Assembly: GCF_014385435.1 (NCBI RefSeq)
Contig: NZ_JACSUD010000007.1
Span: 38,490-102,489 of the forward strand
Length of the DNA stretch: 64,000 nt
Source: Alloprevotella sp. Lung230
Lineage (GTDB): Bacteria; Bacteroidota; Bacteroidia; Bacteroidales; Bacteroidaceae
Reading direction: 5' to 3'
The notes below the pieces were generated by a model that did no database searches, had not been told where the DNA came from, and saw only the letters and a list, made by a program, of their open reading frames with translations. The translations under genes were made by a program, and so were the position numbers. Below, piece after piece: positions 8,646 to 17,474 of this stretch. Each line of letters begins with the position of its first letter. Within the stretch, counting starts at the first letter, position 1.

Positions 8646-9851
8646 ATGGGAAAAGTTCTGATTATCGGAGCCGGTGGCGTGGCCACCGTGGCCGCTGTCA
8701 AGGTGGCCAAGAACTCCGACGTATTCGATGAAATTATGATTGCCAGTCGCACCAAGTCGAAGTGCGATGCCATTGCGAAGCGCATTGCCGACATGGGCCT
8801 GCGCAACGACATCAAGACCGCGCAGGTCGATGCCGACGAAGTGCCTCAGCTCGTGGCTCTCTTCAACGAGTTCCGCCCCGATCTCGTGATGAACCTCGCC
8901 CTTCCCTACCAGGACCTCACCATCATGGAGGCGTGCTTGCAGGCCGGCTGCAACTACCTCGACACTGCCAACTACGAACCGAAGGATGAAGCACACTTTG
9001 AGTACTCCTGGCAATGGGCTTTCCGCGAGCGTTTCGAAAAAGCAGGACTTTGCGCCATTCTCGGCTGCGGTTTCGACCCCGGCGTGACAAGTATCTACAC
9101 CGCCTACGCCGCCAAGCACCATTTCGACGAAATCCACTACCTCGACATCGTCGACTGCAACGCCGGCGACCACGGCAAGGCGTTTGCCACCAACTTCAAC
9201 CCCGAAATCAACATCCGCGAAATCACGCAGAAAGGACTCTACTGGGAAAACGGCCAATGGGTGGAAACTGAGCCCCTCGAAATCCACCAACCCCTCACCT
9301 ATCCCAACATCGGCCCGCGCGAGAGCTATCTCCTCCACCATGAGGAAATCGAAAGCCTCGTCCTCAACTTTCCCACCATCAAGCGCGCCCGCTTCTGGAT
9401 GACCTTCGGGCAGGAATACCTCACCCACCTGCGCGTCATCCAAAACATTGGTATGGACAGCATCGTGCCCATCAACTACGAAGGTCACATGATTCAACCC
9501 CTCCAATTCCTTAAAGCCGTGCTGCCCAACCCGCAGGATTTGGGCGAAAACTACGAGGGTGAAACCTCCATCGGTTGCCGCATCCGCGGTGTGAAGAACG
9601 GTGAAGAACACACCTACTACGTCTACAACAACTGCTCCCACCAAGCCGCCTACGACGAAACGGGCATGCAGGGCGTGAGCTACACCACCGGCGTCCCCGC
9701 CTGCATCGGTGCCCGTCTCTTTATGCAAGGCGTGTGGAGCAAGCCCGGCGTCCACAACGTCGAGGAGTTCGATCCCGATCCCTTCATGGACGAACTCAAC
9801 AAGCAGGGTCTCCCCTGGCACGAAATCCACGACGGCGACCTCGAACTTTAA
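8646..9851 (+). CDS. Saccharopine dehydrogenase-family enzyme, probable carboxynorspermidine synthase
   Basis: A 401-residue NAD(P)H-dependent reductase of the saccharopine dehydrogenase family. The closest type by sequence is carboxy(nor)spermidine dehydrogenase, which joins aspartate semialdehyde to a diamine for polyamine synthesis. Seen: the N-terminal Rossmann start VLIIGAGGVATVAA (residues 4-17), ASRTKSKCDAIAKRI, GCGFDPGVTSIYTAYA and the C-terminal TTGVPACIGARL. The decarboxylase partner is not in the window. A TAAATTTG promoter box lies at 8609-8616, about 30 bp before the start. A strong hairpin terminator follows at 9871-9914. Confidence 0.85.
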   Translation: MGKVLIIGAGGVATVAAVKVAKNSDVFDEIMIASRTKSKCDAIAKRIADMGLRNDIKTAQVDADEVPQLVALFNEFRPDLVMNLALPYQDLTIMEACLQAGCNYLDTANYEPKDEAHFEYSWQWAFRERFEKAGLCAILGCGFDPGVTSIYTAYAAKHHFDEIHYLDIVDCNAGDHGKAFATNFNPEINIREITQKGLYWENGQWVETEPLEIHQPLTYPNIGPRESYLLHHEEIESLVLNFPTIKRARFWMTFGQEYLTHLRVIQNIGMDSIVPINYEGHMIQPLQFLKAVLPNPQDLGENYEGETSIGCRIRGVKNGEEHTYYVYNNCSHQAAYDETGMQGVSYTTGVPACIGARLFMQGVWSKPGVHNVEEFDPDPFMDELNKQGLPWHEIHDGDLEL

Positions 9852-9870
9852 GTCCCTATCGTTTCTCTCC

Positions 9871-9914
9871 TACGAAAAAACTCCACGGCCCAAGGTCGGG
9901 GAGTTTTTTCGTAA
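9871..9914. terminator. Strong bidirectional hairpin terminator
   Basis: A 14-bp perfect stem TACGAAAAAACTCC (9871-9884) / GGAGTTTTTTCGTA (9900-9913) closes the gene at 8646-9851. The T-rich arm serves the plus strand and the A-rich arm would serve the minus strand. Confidence 0.85.
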
Positions 9915-9930
9915 GAGTTCTTTACAAAAT

Positions 9931-11371
9931 TATTGCTGTCCGCTAAACTTCAAAACGACACGATTTCCCTATCCGCAACGCCCATCAATAGGCATTGCGG
10001 ATTCCTTTTTCGAAAAGTAATCCCCCTTAGTCAAAGAGTGAAGGTTCGGTGGGTGGCTTATCGTGGGTATCCAAAATCTTCAACCAATCTTTTTCCGGAT
10101 GCTCGAAGAAACTATAGCAGTCAATGTAGTACATGAGCATGATGCGCACCATCGTGGCCAAATTAGAGAAACTCCAATTGCGTTTGATCCGCTTTTGCAG
10201 CACCATGAGCAGTAAATTGGCAATCAATGTGACCCAAATCTGAATTTTGATGGCATTGGCGCTCTCTCCATAGAAATATCTGAGGGGAAAATTCTGTTTG
10301 AGTTGCTTGAAAAGTAGTTCTATCTCCCACCTTTGGCGATAGATCTCGATGATGTCCTGAATCGACATTTCCATGTCATTGGTAAGCAGCGAGATCAGTT
10401 TGGTTTTGTGCTTCTTACGGTCAGCGTAGGTGATGATTCTTGCCCGGTGTTTTAGTTCCTCTCCTCCTTTGCTCCGTTTGGTGAACACCACTTGCTGCAC
10501 GCGGTATACCATCACCTCTTCCGAGGTCATATACATCACATCTTCAAGGGTTTCGTACCGGAGATTCTTCTTCATCTTGGTGACATACTTCACGCCGGCT
10601 TCCGTCATTTCTTCAAACTTGGTGTAGTCGATATAAGCTCTGTCAAAGGCCAAGATATCGCCGCAGTGGTAGTTGGAGGGGCGGAGCATAAAGGAATCAC
10701 CCTTTGCCGCCGAGGTGAAGCGGATATCGGAGGGCACAAACTCGTTGGCATGAATATTGGCGTGGACTTTGATCCCACCCTTCTTTTTCCCTGTCTTCGG
10801 ATGCCGTCCGACACCTTTGAAAATGAGATTGGAGAAGAGCGAAATGGTCGTCGAATCGATGATTTGCAAGCGTTCGATCCACTTTGGACACCCGCGCCGT
10901 CGGCTGTCCGCGGAAAGCACGTGCTTATAAGTGGCATACAGCTCTCGGTAAATGGCTTCGAAGATACATTCGTTGCGGCGCAGGTTGGCGTCCGAGAGTG
11001 TGGAGCGACGCGGCATGGCGTTAATGCCCAAATGTCCCAATTTACGGGCTTCGGGTAGCATAGATGCCACAATTTCGCGCAGGGAGTCAAAGCGTTTAAC
11101 CACTGCATAGAGCATAACGACCAAGTGTTGCCAAGCATCGAAGTGTTTGACGTAGCGTTCTCCACCGTTTTCTTGACTGATACGAAGAATTTGCGCTTTG
11201 TCGAGCAAACTTATAAGCTGACCGTACATCGGCTGTCCGAAGAAATGAGTACCTTTGTTCATGGTTATCATGTTTTGTGGTAAAAACAAAGATAAACCAA
11301 AAGGCTGAAGTCCAACTACGGACTTCAGCCTTATTTTATGTGGAGAGAAAAACTTTTACCGGACAGCAATA
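9931..11371 (-). mobile_element. Complete IS4-family insertion sequence, 1441 bp
   Basis: Both ends carry the perfect terminal inverted repeat TATTGCTGTCCG (9931-9942 and 11360-11371), continuing imperfectly inward. The flanks are the identical 10-mer TTTACAAAAT (9921-9930 and 11372-11381), a target-site duplication of the size usual for several IS4 subgroups. One intact transposase gene occupies the minus strand. A hairpin lies inside the 3' end at about 9968-9999 (CCGCAA...TTGCGG). The intact ends, duplication and open reading frame indicate a recent insertion. It sits just past the terminator of the upstream gene and disrupts no visible gene. Confidence 0.93.
10027..11289 (-). CDS. IS4-family transposase
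   Basis: A DDE transposase of up to 420 residues that would cut and join the ends of the surrounding insertion sequence. Seen: a DUF4372-like N-terminal part (FFGQPMYGQLISLLDK...), the first catalytic Asp in QIIDSTTISLF, the second in LAFDRAYIDY, and the Glu within the YREK signature YRQRWEIELLFKQLK. The frame is uninterrupted. The start may be the first Met (11289) or the Met at residue 7 or 10 (MNKGTHFF, 11262); the latter fits the family N-terminus better. Confidence 0.95.
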   Translation of the reverse strand: MFLPQNMITMNKGTHFFGQPMYGQLISLLDKAQILRISQENGGERYVKHFDAWQHLVVMLYAVVKRFDSLREIVASMLPEARKLGHLGINAMPRRSTLSDANLRRNECIFEAIYRELYATYKHVLSADSRRRGCPKWIERLQIIDSTTISLFSNLIFKGVGRHPKTGKKKGGIKVHANIHANEFVPSDIRFTSAAKGDSFMLRPSNYHCGDILAFDRAYIDYTKFEEMTEAGVKYVTKMKKNLRYETLEDVMYMTSEEVMVYRVQQVVFTKRSKGGEELKHRARIITYADRKKHKTKLISLLTNDMEMSIQDIIEIYRQRWEIELLFKQLKQNFPLRYFYGESANAIKIQIWVTLIANLLLMVLQKRIKRNWSFSNLATMVRIMLMYYIDCYSFFEHPEKDWLKILDTHDKPPTEPSLFD

Positions 11372-11381
11372 TTTACAAAAT

Positions 11382-11992
11382 CTGTGAGCATAAAATAAGT
11401 GCAAGGGGAAGAAGTCTTCCCCCTTTGCCCCTTCCCATCCTCGATTGGGCTTGAAAGGGGAAAATAGGGAACAGCATTTTCCCTCTATGCGAAATACAAT
11501 GACATTTCAAAGAGAACTGAAAAATCTTTTGAGCCGTTCCGTCGGTCGTAAATCACTTTCCGCAGCCGCTACCTAACGACTAAAATTCTCTACATCACAC
11601 GTATTTTTTTCTACCTCCCTTCTAAATTCAATTACTTCCTTGGTAATTTTCACTGGCTCGGTACTATATTTCCTTAGTATCGGGCTGTTTTTTGTTCTTT
11701 CTGTTGGACTCTTTTCCAGGAGTATAGGTACAGTGTCCTATAAGTGGTTGTTTTTCAGTGGCTTCTCTTTTTGAGGGTTTTCTTCCCTTTTCGCGATGCA
11801 CTTTCACGGTGGGAAAGATATCGCCCAAAGGTCTCCTTCTCGCGCTTTGTTACAGCGAAATACTGCGACATTTTCAGAACCTTCTGTCGATCTGCAATTT
11901 GAGATGCTACGAACTCCCCGATGAGGGCGAATATCGGAGCAAGCCTCCCACAAAAGAGACAACGCTCGCACAGCAGGGGCAGCGAGGAGGCA
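11382..11992. other. Gene-free stretch between the IS and the ccsBA stop
   Basis: About 610 bp without a convincing gene on either strand. A near-perfect palindrome GGGGAAGAAGTCTTCCCC (11405-11422) is followed by a C/T-rich tract and may be a terminator. The rest is AT-rich to mixed. Short reading frames exist on both strands, but none has recognisable family features. It may be decayed mobile DNA, given the neighbouring IS; I cannot support more. Confidence 0.5.
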
Positions 11993-14020
11993 TCAAGCGT
12001 AGGAGTGCATACCGCCGAGGAAGAAATTGACGCCAAAATAGGTGATGAGCACACTAAGGAAAGCCAGCGCCAAAAAGAGATGGAAGTTGCGCTCACGGCG
12101 GAAGAACGGGAGCGAAGCGCTGTGGAGCGCGAGGGCATAGATGAGCATCGTGATGAGCGCCCACACCTCCTTTGGGTCCCAGCCCCAATAGCGCCCCCAC
12201 GACTGGTTGGCCCAGACGGCGCCGATGAAGATGCCGGCCGCCAACAGGAAGACAGCGGGCGTGAGCAAGAGCTGGTTGAGCACGGTGAGTTGGGCAAGGC
12301 GGTCGCGCTGCAACGGGTGGGCACGATGGAGCAGCCAGAGGGCATAAAGGCTGTTCATCGCCATGAGTGCAAAGAGGGCGTAGGAGAGCATGACGATGGT
12401 GACGTGCACACTGAGCAGAGGCGAAGTGAGCACCGGCATGAGGGGCGTAATCTGCGGATTGAGGTTGCCCAAATGCGCAACGAGCAACGAAAAGCCCGCC
12501 AGGAGGAAACCGAACGACAGGGCGAAGGGAAAGCGCCGTCCCAAGGGCAGAGCGAGGACAAGGGTGCAGATGGCCATGAACAGCATCGTCTCAAAACCAT
12601 TGCTCAACGGCACAAAGCCACCGAGATACCAACGGAAGGCAAAGACGGACAGCAGCACGATGAGCGCGGACAGCAGCACGAGGCGCTGCACAAGCGCCCA
12701 CCAGCGGCGACGCACACCGCCCACCAGCGTGGCAAAGCCCACGAAACCGAAAGTGAGGCAGAGCATGAAGCCCCACTTCACCACATCGAGGCGGTTGTAG
12801 AGGAGTTCGATGTCCACCTGCAAGGGCGAAAGACGGGCGTCTCGGGCACGCACATCGACCGGCACGATGAGCGTGCCTTTGTGGAGCATGAGGATGAGTC
12901 CCACCTTTTCGTCGAGTTCCTGCACCGCCCGCGAGAGGGGGGAGTTGGGGTCGGTTTCGCCCTGTGCGATGGCCTGCAAACGATAGGTCGTGCCGTCATA
13001 TAGCTGCGAGAGGCGGGCATAGTCGCCCTCGATGCCCAGCCGTTGCCGCAAGGCGCTGCTTTTGATTTTGAGCATCGGCACGTCCTGCCACGCCTCGGGA
13101 TAGAAGAGCCAGGAGAAGAGTACTTGTTCGGCCGAGAGGTGGCGGAAGGTGGGGCGGCCGTAGAGTTTTTTGCAGAAGTCGATGGCGAGCGTATTGACGG
13201 GACAGATGCGGTTGTTGTAGACCACCTGCCGCCGCATCAGGCTGTCGGCCTGAGTGCGGGGGATGGTGGGCAGTTGTGCCGCGTGGAGGGGCTGCACCAG
13301 CGTTGCGCCTACGACTCCCAGGACGACAAAGGCGGAGCGACGCAATGCAGGATGACGCAAGAGGGTGCGGAAGCGGCCGTGCTTGTCGACCAGCAGCCAG
13401 AACATGGCGAGGAGAAGCAGCCCATAGCCCAGGTAGGTGAGCAGAATACCGTAGGGATCGTAGCTCACGGTGAGGACAGAGCCTTCGAGGTCGTCATCGT
13501 AAGACGATTGGTAGAAGCGGTGGCCCTCCCACTGCCCGATGTGGTTCATCGCCACCACCATCGACTGCGCACCACCGACACGAAGCCGACTCTCGTAGTC
13601 GCGTGGGGCGTTGGTGCCGGGATAGTATTGGACGCGGAAGTCGGTGAGCATCACTTCAAAAGGGAGCGTGTGCACCTCCCGCCGGTCGTCGAAGAAGGTG
13701 CGCGTGGTTTCGCCCTTGCGCAAATGAAGCATCCCGCTCGTCGAGGTGAGGGAAGTGGTGAGCGCCCCGGCGAGAATGACGAGAAAAGCCGCGTGAAGCA
13801 ACAACGCCGCCGGGCGCCGCCACAAGCGTTTGCGCACGATGAGCCACGTGCCGGCGACAGCAAGCGCTGCCCAAAGGAGGCGGAAGGCGAGGCTGTGGTA
13901 GATGTGGGTGTAGGCGACGGCCGAACCGAAGCGGTGCTCGACAAAAGTGGCGATGACCAAGACGGCCACCACCACGATGATGAGGAGGAAGGGAAGTTTA
14001 GAAAGCGCGGTAGTTTTCAT
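11993..14020 (-). CDS. ccsA: Fused cytochrome c maturation protein CcsBA (ResB-CcsA)
   Basis: A 675-residue System II cytochrome c synthase that carries haem across the inner membrane and joins it to CXXCH proteins. The N-terminal part is ResB/Ccs1-like, with membrane helices and a periplasmic segment (MLHLRKGETTRTFFDD...). The C-terminal part is CcsA with the tryptophan-rich haem motif WGRYWGWDPKEVWAL near the end. I chose Met at 14020 (MKTTALSKLPFLL), which opens at the first helix and overlaps the upstream gene by only 23 bp. It is the last gene of the haem-protein operon, whose products with CXXCH motifs it would mature. Confidence 0.88.
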   Translation of the reverse strand: MKTTALSKLPFLLIIVVVAVLVIATFVEHRFGSAVAYTHIYHSLAFRLLWAALAVAGTWLIVRKRLWRRPAALLLHAAFLVILAGALTTSLTSTSGMLHLRKGETTRTFFDDRREVHTLPFEVMLTDFRVQYYPGTNAPRDYESRLRVGGAQSMVVAMNHIGQWEGHRFYQSSYDDDLEGSVLTVSYDPYGILLTYLGYGLLLLAMFWLLVDKHGRFRTLLRHPALRRSAFVVLGVVGATLVQPLHAAQLPTIPRTQADSLMRRQVVYNNRICPVNTLAIDFCKKLYGRPTFRHLSAEQVLFSWLFYPEAWQDVPMLKIKSSALRQRLGIEGDYARLSQLYDGTTYRLQAIAQGETDPNSPLSRAVQELDEKVGLILMLHKGTLIVPVDVRARDARLSPLQVDIELLYNRLDVVKWGFMLCLTFGFVGFATLVGGVRRRWWALVQRLVLLSALIVLLSVFAFRWYLGGFVPLSNGFETMLFMAICTLVLALPLGRRFPFALSFGFLLAGFSLLVAHLGNLNPQITPLMPVLTSPLLSVHVTIVMLSYALFALMAMNSLYALWLLHRAHPLQRDRLAQLTVLNQLLLTPAVFLLAAGIFIGAVWANQSWGRYWGWDPKEVWALITMLIYALALHSASLPFFRRERNFHLFLALAFLSVLITYFGVNFFLGGMHSYA

Positions 14021-15140
14021 TCGTGCGGGGAGCAATGGCGATGCACTCCATTTCGATGAGCCACTCGGGGCGGCAAACGGGGGCAAGGGTGATGACGATG
14101 GGGATATTGGGATAGCGTTCGGCAAAGAGGTCGCGCACGGTTTTGTAGTCGGCCGTGTCGCGCAGATAGACGATGATTTGCATCACGTGGTCGGTGATGT
14201 TCATCGCCCCTTCGGCCAGAAGAGCTTCGACATTCTCCCACATGCGCTGCGTCTGCCGCACGATATCGCCCACGTGCACCACCGCCCCTTTGTTGTCGAT
14301 AGAGGCGGTGCCGCTGATGTAGGCGTGGGCACGGTCGCCAAATTCGAGGAGAGTGCCGCGCTCAAAGGTGACGCCATATTCTATCGTGGGGTTGAGGTGG
14401 GTGAGGGCGTAGAGATAGCGCTGCTGCTCGGGCTGAAAACCGGTCAGGGCGTAGGTGCCGAGCTGGATGAGGGCGTGCGGGTCGGCCGGAAGTCCGCCGA
14501 TGCCGGTGGAGGAGATGTAGTGCGTCTCCTTCGTGAGTCCTTGCTGCTCAAAGTTGTCGAGCCGCGCCCGCACCATACCGGCATATTGCGTGTCGACATC
14601 GCGCACGAAAAACCACGTCCGCACGCAGTGGTCGGCAAGGGTGGCGTTGAAGTGGGCCAAGGTGCGCTCATAGTCGGTGAGGACGGTAGTGGTCTGCTCG
14701 GCCGAGTCGCCGCGGCTGTCGCTCAGCCCCATCTGCCAAAGGTGGCGATAGCCGTTGTGCTCAACGAGGGTGACGCCGGCCTCTTGGCGCAGCGTGGTGC
14801 CGCGCTGGAGATAGACCCACAGCGCCACTTTCGACCCATCGAGAGGCGGCTGCTGGATGAACGACACAGCACAGTCGCGCTCCTCGCGCATGAGGGGATG
14901 CTGGTTGGTGGCGTCGCTCAGGAAATAGCGCTTCATCACCACCTCTGTGTCGCGCAAGAGGGGGAAATTGGAGAGCTGTTCGGTGGCGAGATAGAGGCGA
15001 CGGAGCTGACCTTCAAACTGTTCGCGATGGGGCGCGACGTGGAGCATGAGGTGAAATTCGGCCACGCCGTTGTCAGGGATGAACGCAGAGATTTCGGCCG
15101 TGACGCCGAGTTCGTCCCAATGATATTGGTGGAATGTCAT
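13998..15140 (-). CDS. Rid (YjgF)-family protein
   Basis: A protein of about 380 residues whose C-terminal third resembles the RidA/YjgF fold: ENVEALLAEGAMNITDHV, QIIVYLRDTADYKTV and the closing EWLIEMECIAIAP. The N-terminal two thirds (from MTFHQYHWDELG) are longer than plain RidA and recall the larger Rid-like/chorismatase-like proteins; no reaction can be assigned. The Met at 15140 is preferred; the frame runs on to 15221 without family features. It overlaps the ccsBA start by 23 bp and sits 137 bp after the cytochrome gene, placing it inside the haem-protein operon. Confidence 0.78.
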   Translation of the reverse strand: MTFHQYHWDELGVTAEISAFIPDNGVAEFHLMLHVAPHREQFEGQLRRLYLATEQLSNFPLLRDTEVVMKRYFLSDATNQHPLMREERDCAVSFIQQPPLDGSKVALWVYLQRGTTLRQEAGVTLVEHNGYRHLWQMGLSDSRGDSAEQTTTVLTDYERTLAHFNATLADHCVRTWFFVRDVDTQYAGMVRARLDNFEQQGLTKETHYISSTGIGGLPADPHALIQLGTYALTGFQPEQQRYLYALTHLNPTIEYGVTFERGTLLEFGDRAHAYISGTASIDNKGAVVHVGDIVRQTQRMWENVEALLAEGAMNITDHVMQIIVYLRDTADYKTVRDLFAERYPNIPIVITLAPVCRPEWLIEMECIAIAPRTNENYRAF

Positions 15141-15277
15141 GAATGTGTTTAGGATTGGTCGATGAAAGAAGAGGAGGGGCAAAGCGTCCGCCTTCGGGAG
15201 GGGTGCTCCGAATGCGGTCAATGAGGCTTTGCCCCGGGGCAGAACCTCATTGCCTTACGTTGTGCGTGGAGCGTTGC

Positions 15278-16006
15278 TTACTCTTTCGCCCCGTGGTTGA
15301 TCCAGTCTTTGAGCAGTTTGAAGTATTTCAAGTCCTGCTCGTTGTTGAGGATGTTGGGATGGTCGGCATAGTGGGTAAGTCCGCTGTTGCCGGGGGTGAG
15401 TACGCGCACCAGAAAACTGTGGTCGGCATCACCGGGGACGACGCGCGTCTGGGTGGGGTCGACCGTGGCGGTATGGTTTACCAAGGCGGCGTAGGCGTGT
15501 TCGGGCAGGAGGCTCATCCCACCGGCAGCCTTGTCGGGATGGCCATGGCAGCGTGAGCATTCGCCCTTCTCCACAAACACCACTCGCTTGAGGGTGCTGA
15601 ACATGCCGGCATCGACCTTGTTCACCTCCAATCGGAGGGTGTCGCGTTCGTTTTTGCGCATGGCGTCGGTCACCTCCACTTTGTCGAGCGTAACGATGCG
15701 TTCGCGCAAGCGGTCGACGATGGCCAGTTCGATGGTGGAGGCTTGGGGCGAAATGTTGTCCAGCACCAACGGGCTGCCGGGCGAAACGTGTTTCTGCACG
15801 ATGGAGTACGGGCTGTCTTTGCCGAAAGCGGCCAGCACGAGGTCATACTCCTCCGGCCATTGGTCAAAGCCCGAAATCTCACCGGTGAGCTTGGCCACCA
15901 GTCCGTCGTGTTCAAACGAGATTTCCTTGGGATAGATGTTGCCCGAGTCGCACGCCGCAAAGACGAGGAGGCTCAACAGCGCTGCAAAGATACTGATTTT
16001 CTTCAT
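15278..16006 (-). CDS. Mono-haem c-type cytochrome lipoprotein
   Basis: A 242-residue lipoprotein with signal peptide and lipobox ending at Cys19 (LLVFAAC). A single haem-attachment motif CSRCH lies at residues 150-154, followed by GHPDKAAGGMSLLP, in which the Met may be the distal ligand. The N-terminal 140 residues are beta-rich and unfamiliar. It is 21 bp downstream of the porin gene and upstream of the Rid and CcsBA genes. The context suggests it passes electrons to or from the di-haem DHOR protein, attached to the envelope; this is inference. Confidence 0.82.
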   Translation of the reverse strand: MKKISIFAALLSLLVFAACDSGNIYPKEISFEHDGLVAKLTGEISGFDQWPEEYDLVLAAFGKDSPYSIVQKHVSPGSPLVLDNISPQASTIELAIVDRLRERIVTLDKVEVTDAMRKNERDTLRLEVNKVDAGMFSTLKRVVFVEKGECSRCHGHPDKAAGGMSLLPEHAYAALVNHTATVDPTQTRVVPGDADHSFLVRVLTPGNSGLTHYADHPNILNNEQDLKYFKLLKDWINHGAKE

Positions 16007-16027
16007 TTGGACGGCAGTTGGAGGGCG

Positions 16028-17254
16028 TTAGAATGAGTATTGGAGCTGCACACGGGCCGAGTGGGTGGCGATGCCGAGGTCGTCGTTGTCGCGGTCGAGC
16101 TGCGTCTGGTGTCCCCAGCGGCCGGTGTATTGGTACATGGCAGAGAGTTTCAGTCCCGTGCCGCGGAAGAAGTAGTTGATGCCCACGGCCGGCGAGTTGA
16201 GATAGCCATCGAGGCCGCTGCCGTTGCGGTCGTAGAAGTCGTAGCGCGCTGCGAGCTGGAGTTGCGGTGTGGCAAAATAGCCGATTTGGGCGTAGGCACC
16301 GAAATAGTTGAAGGTGTCGCGTATCTTCATGCGCTTGGTGAACCCGACATGCATCATGTAGGCCTCAGCGCCCACATACCAGCGGTGGTAGAGGAGGGCG
16401 TATTCCACGCCGAAGCGGGTGTCGTTGGTGCTCTCGTTTTCACTCTCCACATTGAGGTTGGCGCTCGCACCGATGAGCATCTTCTTTTCGTTCAGGCGCT
16501 TGGCGTTGCCCTGCGTGGTGGGCATCACGCCCCACGGCATGTAGGTGAGGCGGGCAGCGTAGAGGAGCGAGGGGATGTGCCAATCGTCGGAGAGGGTTTT
16601 GGTAGCGGCATTGGTGTTGCCGGCCGTACCGTTGTAGATGCCCACTTCGTAGCCCCACTTGGCAACGTCCTTGCCGTCCTTGCCCAAAAGGCCGTGAGCC
16701 TGCACGCCCATGTCCCAGCCGGTCATCATGGAGGGCGTGACGGCGTTGAGAGAGTGAGGCATGATCACAGCGGCCGTGAGCGAAGTGGGGAGCAGGGGCA
16801 TGAGGGTTTCGCCCAAGGTGGTATTGAAGGCGTGGGTAAAGGGCGTCTTGAACTTACCGGCGCGGAGCGAAAGGCGCTTGTCGAGGCGCACGTCAAACCA
16901 CGCCTGCTGGAGCAAACCCGCACCGCTGCCGGCAGCGTTGATGGAGAGGTTGTAGGCCACGCGGTCGTAGGCTTTTCCCGTAAATCCGAGCACGGCATAG
17001 GGCATGGCAAATCCGGAGTTGGCCACGTTGTCTTGGTTGTAGGCCTTGTCGAGCCCTTCGTCGTCGTACCAGTTGAACGAGGCGTTGGACTGCACCATGA
17101 GGTAGGGCTTGAACTCAAAGTTGCCGTTGTTGCTGCGGATGGTCATGGCGCGGTCGTCGTCGATGCTGACCACACCGTTGTCGATGCGCTCTTCTTGAGC
17201 AAAGGTGGGGAGGAAAGCCGCCAAAAGGGAGGCGGCGAGGAGATATTTTTTCAT
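16028..17254 (-). CDS. Outer-membrane porin, OprP/OprO-like
   Basis: A 408-residue beta-barrel protein with a cleavable signal peptide (MKKYLLAASLLAAFLPTFAQ) and a C-terminal Phe in the strand VQLQYSF. Seen: FEFKPYLMVQSNASFNWYDDEG, the porin-typical LRAGKFKTPF, and alternating barrel strands to the end. It matches the phosphate-selective (OprP/OprO) porin fold by general pattern; ion specificity is unknown. It lies between the DHOR and cytochrome genes. A 22-bp periodic array occupies the upstream gap. Confidence 0.82.
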   Translation of the reverse strand: MKKYLLAASLLAAFLPTFAQEERIDNGVVSIDDDRAMTIRSNNGNFEFKPYLMVQSNASFNWYDDEGLDKAYNQDNVANSGFAMPYAVLGFTGKAYDRVAYNLSINAAGSGAGLLQQAWFDVRLDKRLSLRAGKFKTPFTHAFNTTLGETLMPLLPTSLTAAVIMPHSLNAVTPSMMTGWDMGVQAHGLLGKDGKDVAKWGYEVGIYNGTAGNTNAATKTLSDDWHIPSLLYAARLTYMPWGVMPTTQGNAKRLNEKKMLIGASANLNVESENESTNDTRFGVEYALLYHRWYVGAEAYMMHVGFTKRMKIRDTFNYFGAYAQIGYFATPQLQLAARYDFYDRNGSGLDGYLNSPAVGINYFFRGTGLKLSAMYQYTGRWGHQTQLDRDNDDLGIATHSARVQLQYSF

Positions 17255-17324
17255 TGTTATGGAGTTGTAAGGATGAGGTGAGGGAGAGGAATTTTCGTAA
17301 CCCTCCGAATTTTAAGCAACTCTG

Positions 17325-17414
17325 TCGCCACAAAATCGCCAAAGGGTGGCGACGCGTCGCCAAAAGCGTGGCGTTTCATCGCCAAAGGGGCGGCGTTGCA
17401 ACGCCACGGCGCGG
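17325..17414. repeat. 22-bp periodic inverted-repeat array (CGCCA/TGGCG)
   Basis: TCGCCA words begin at 17325, 17336, 17357, 17379 and (as ACGCCA) 17401. The complementary TGGCG begins at 17347 and 17369, and CGGCG at 17391. From 17336 the register is 21-22 bp, and each unit can pair CGCCA with TGGCG across about 6 bases. The array sits in the 220-bp gap between DHOR and porin inside the minus-strand operon, so it would be present in the transcript. No coding potential. Confidence 0.75.
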
Positions 17415-17474
17415 AGTTTTTTGCGGCAAGGACATGGAAAGAAAATTCCAAGGACTTGGCGTTTTGGGCGATGC

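Noticed and set aside
11755..12345. 196-codon minus-strand frame next to ccsBA
   Set aside because: Mostly an out-of-frame reading of the ccsBA 3' end; its tail in the gap has no recognisable features.
12043..14059. Long plus-strand frames opposite ccsBA
   Set aside because: Charged, Glu/Gly/His-rich antisense shadows without family features; the minus-strand frame has the WGxxWGWD motif.
16040..17281. 413-codon plus-strand frame opposite the porin
   Set aside because: Val/Gly/His-rich antisense of a GC-rich gene; no start signal or domain.
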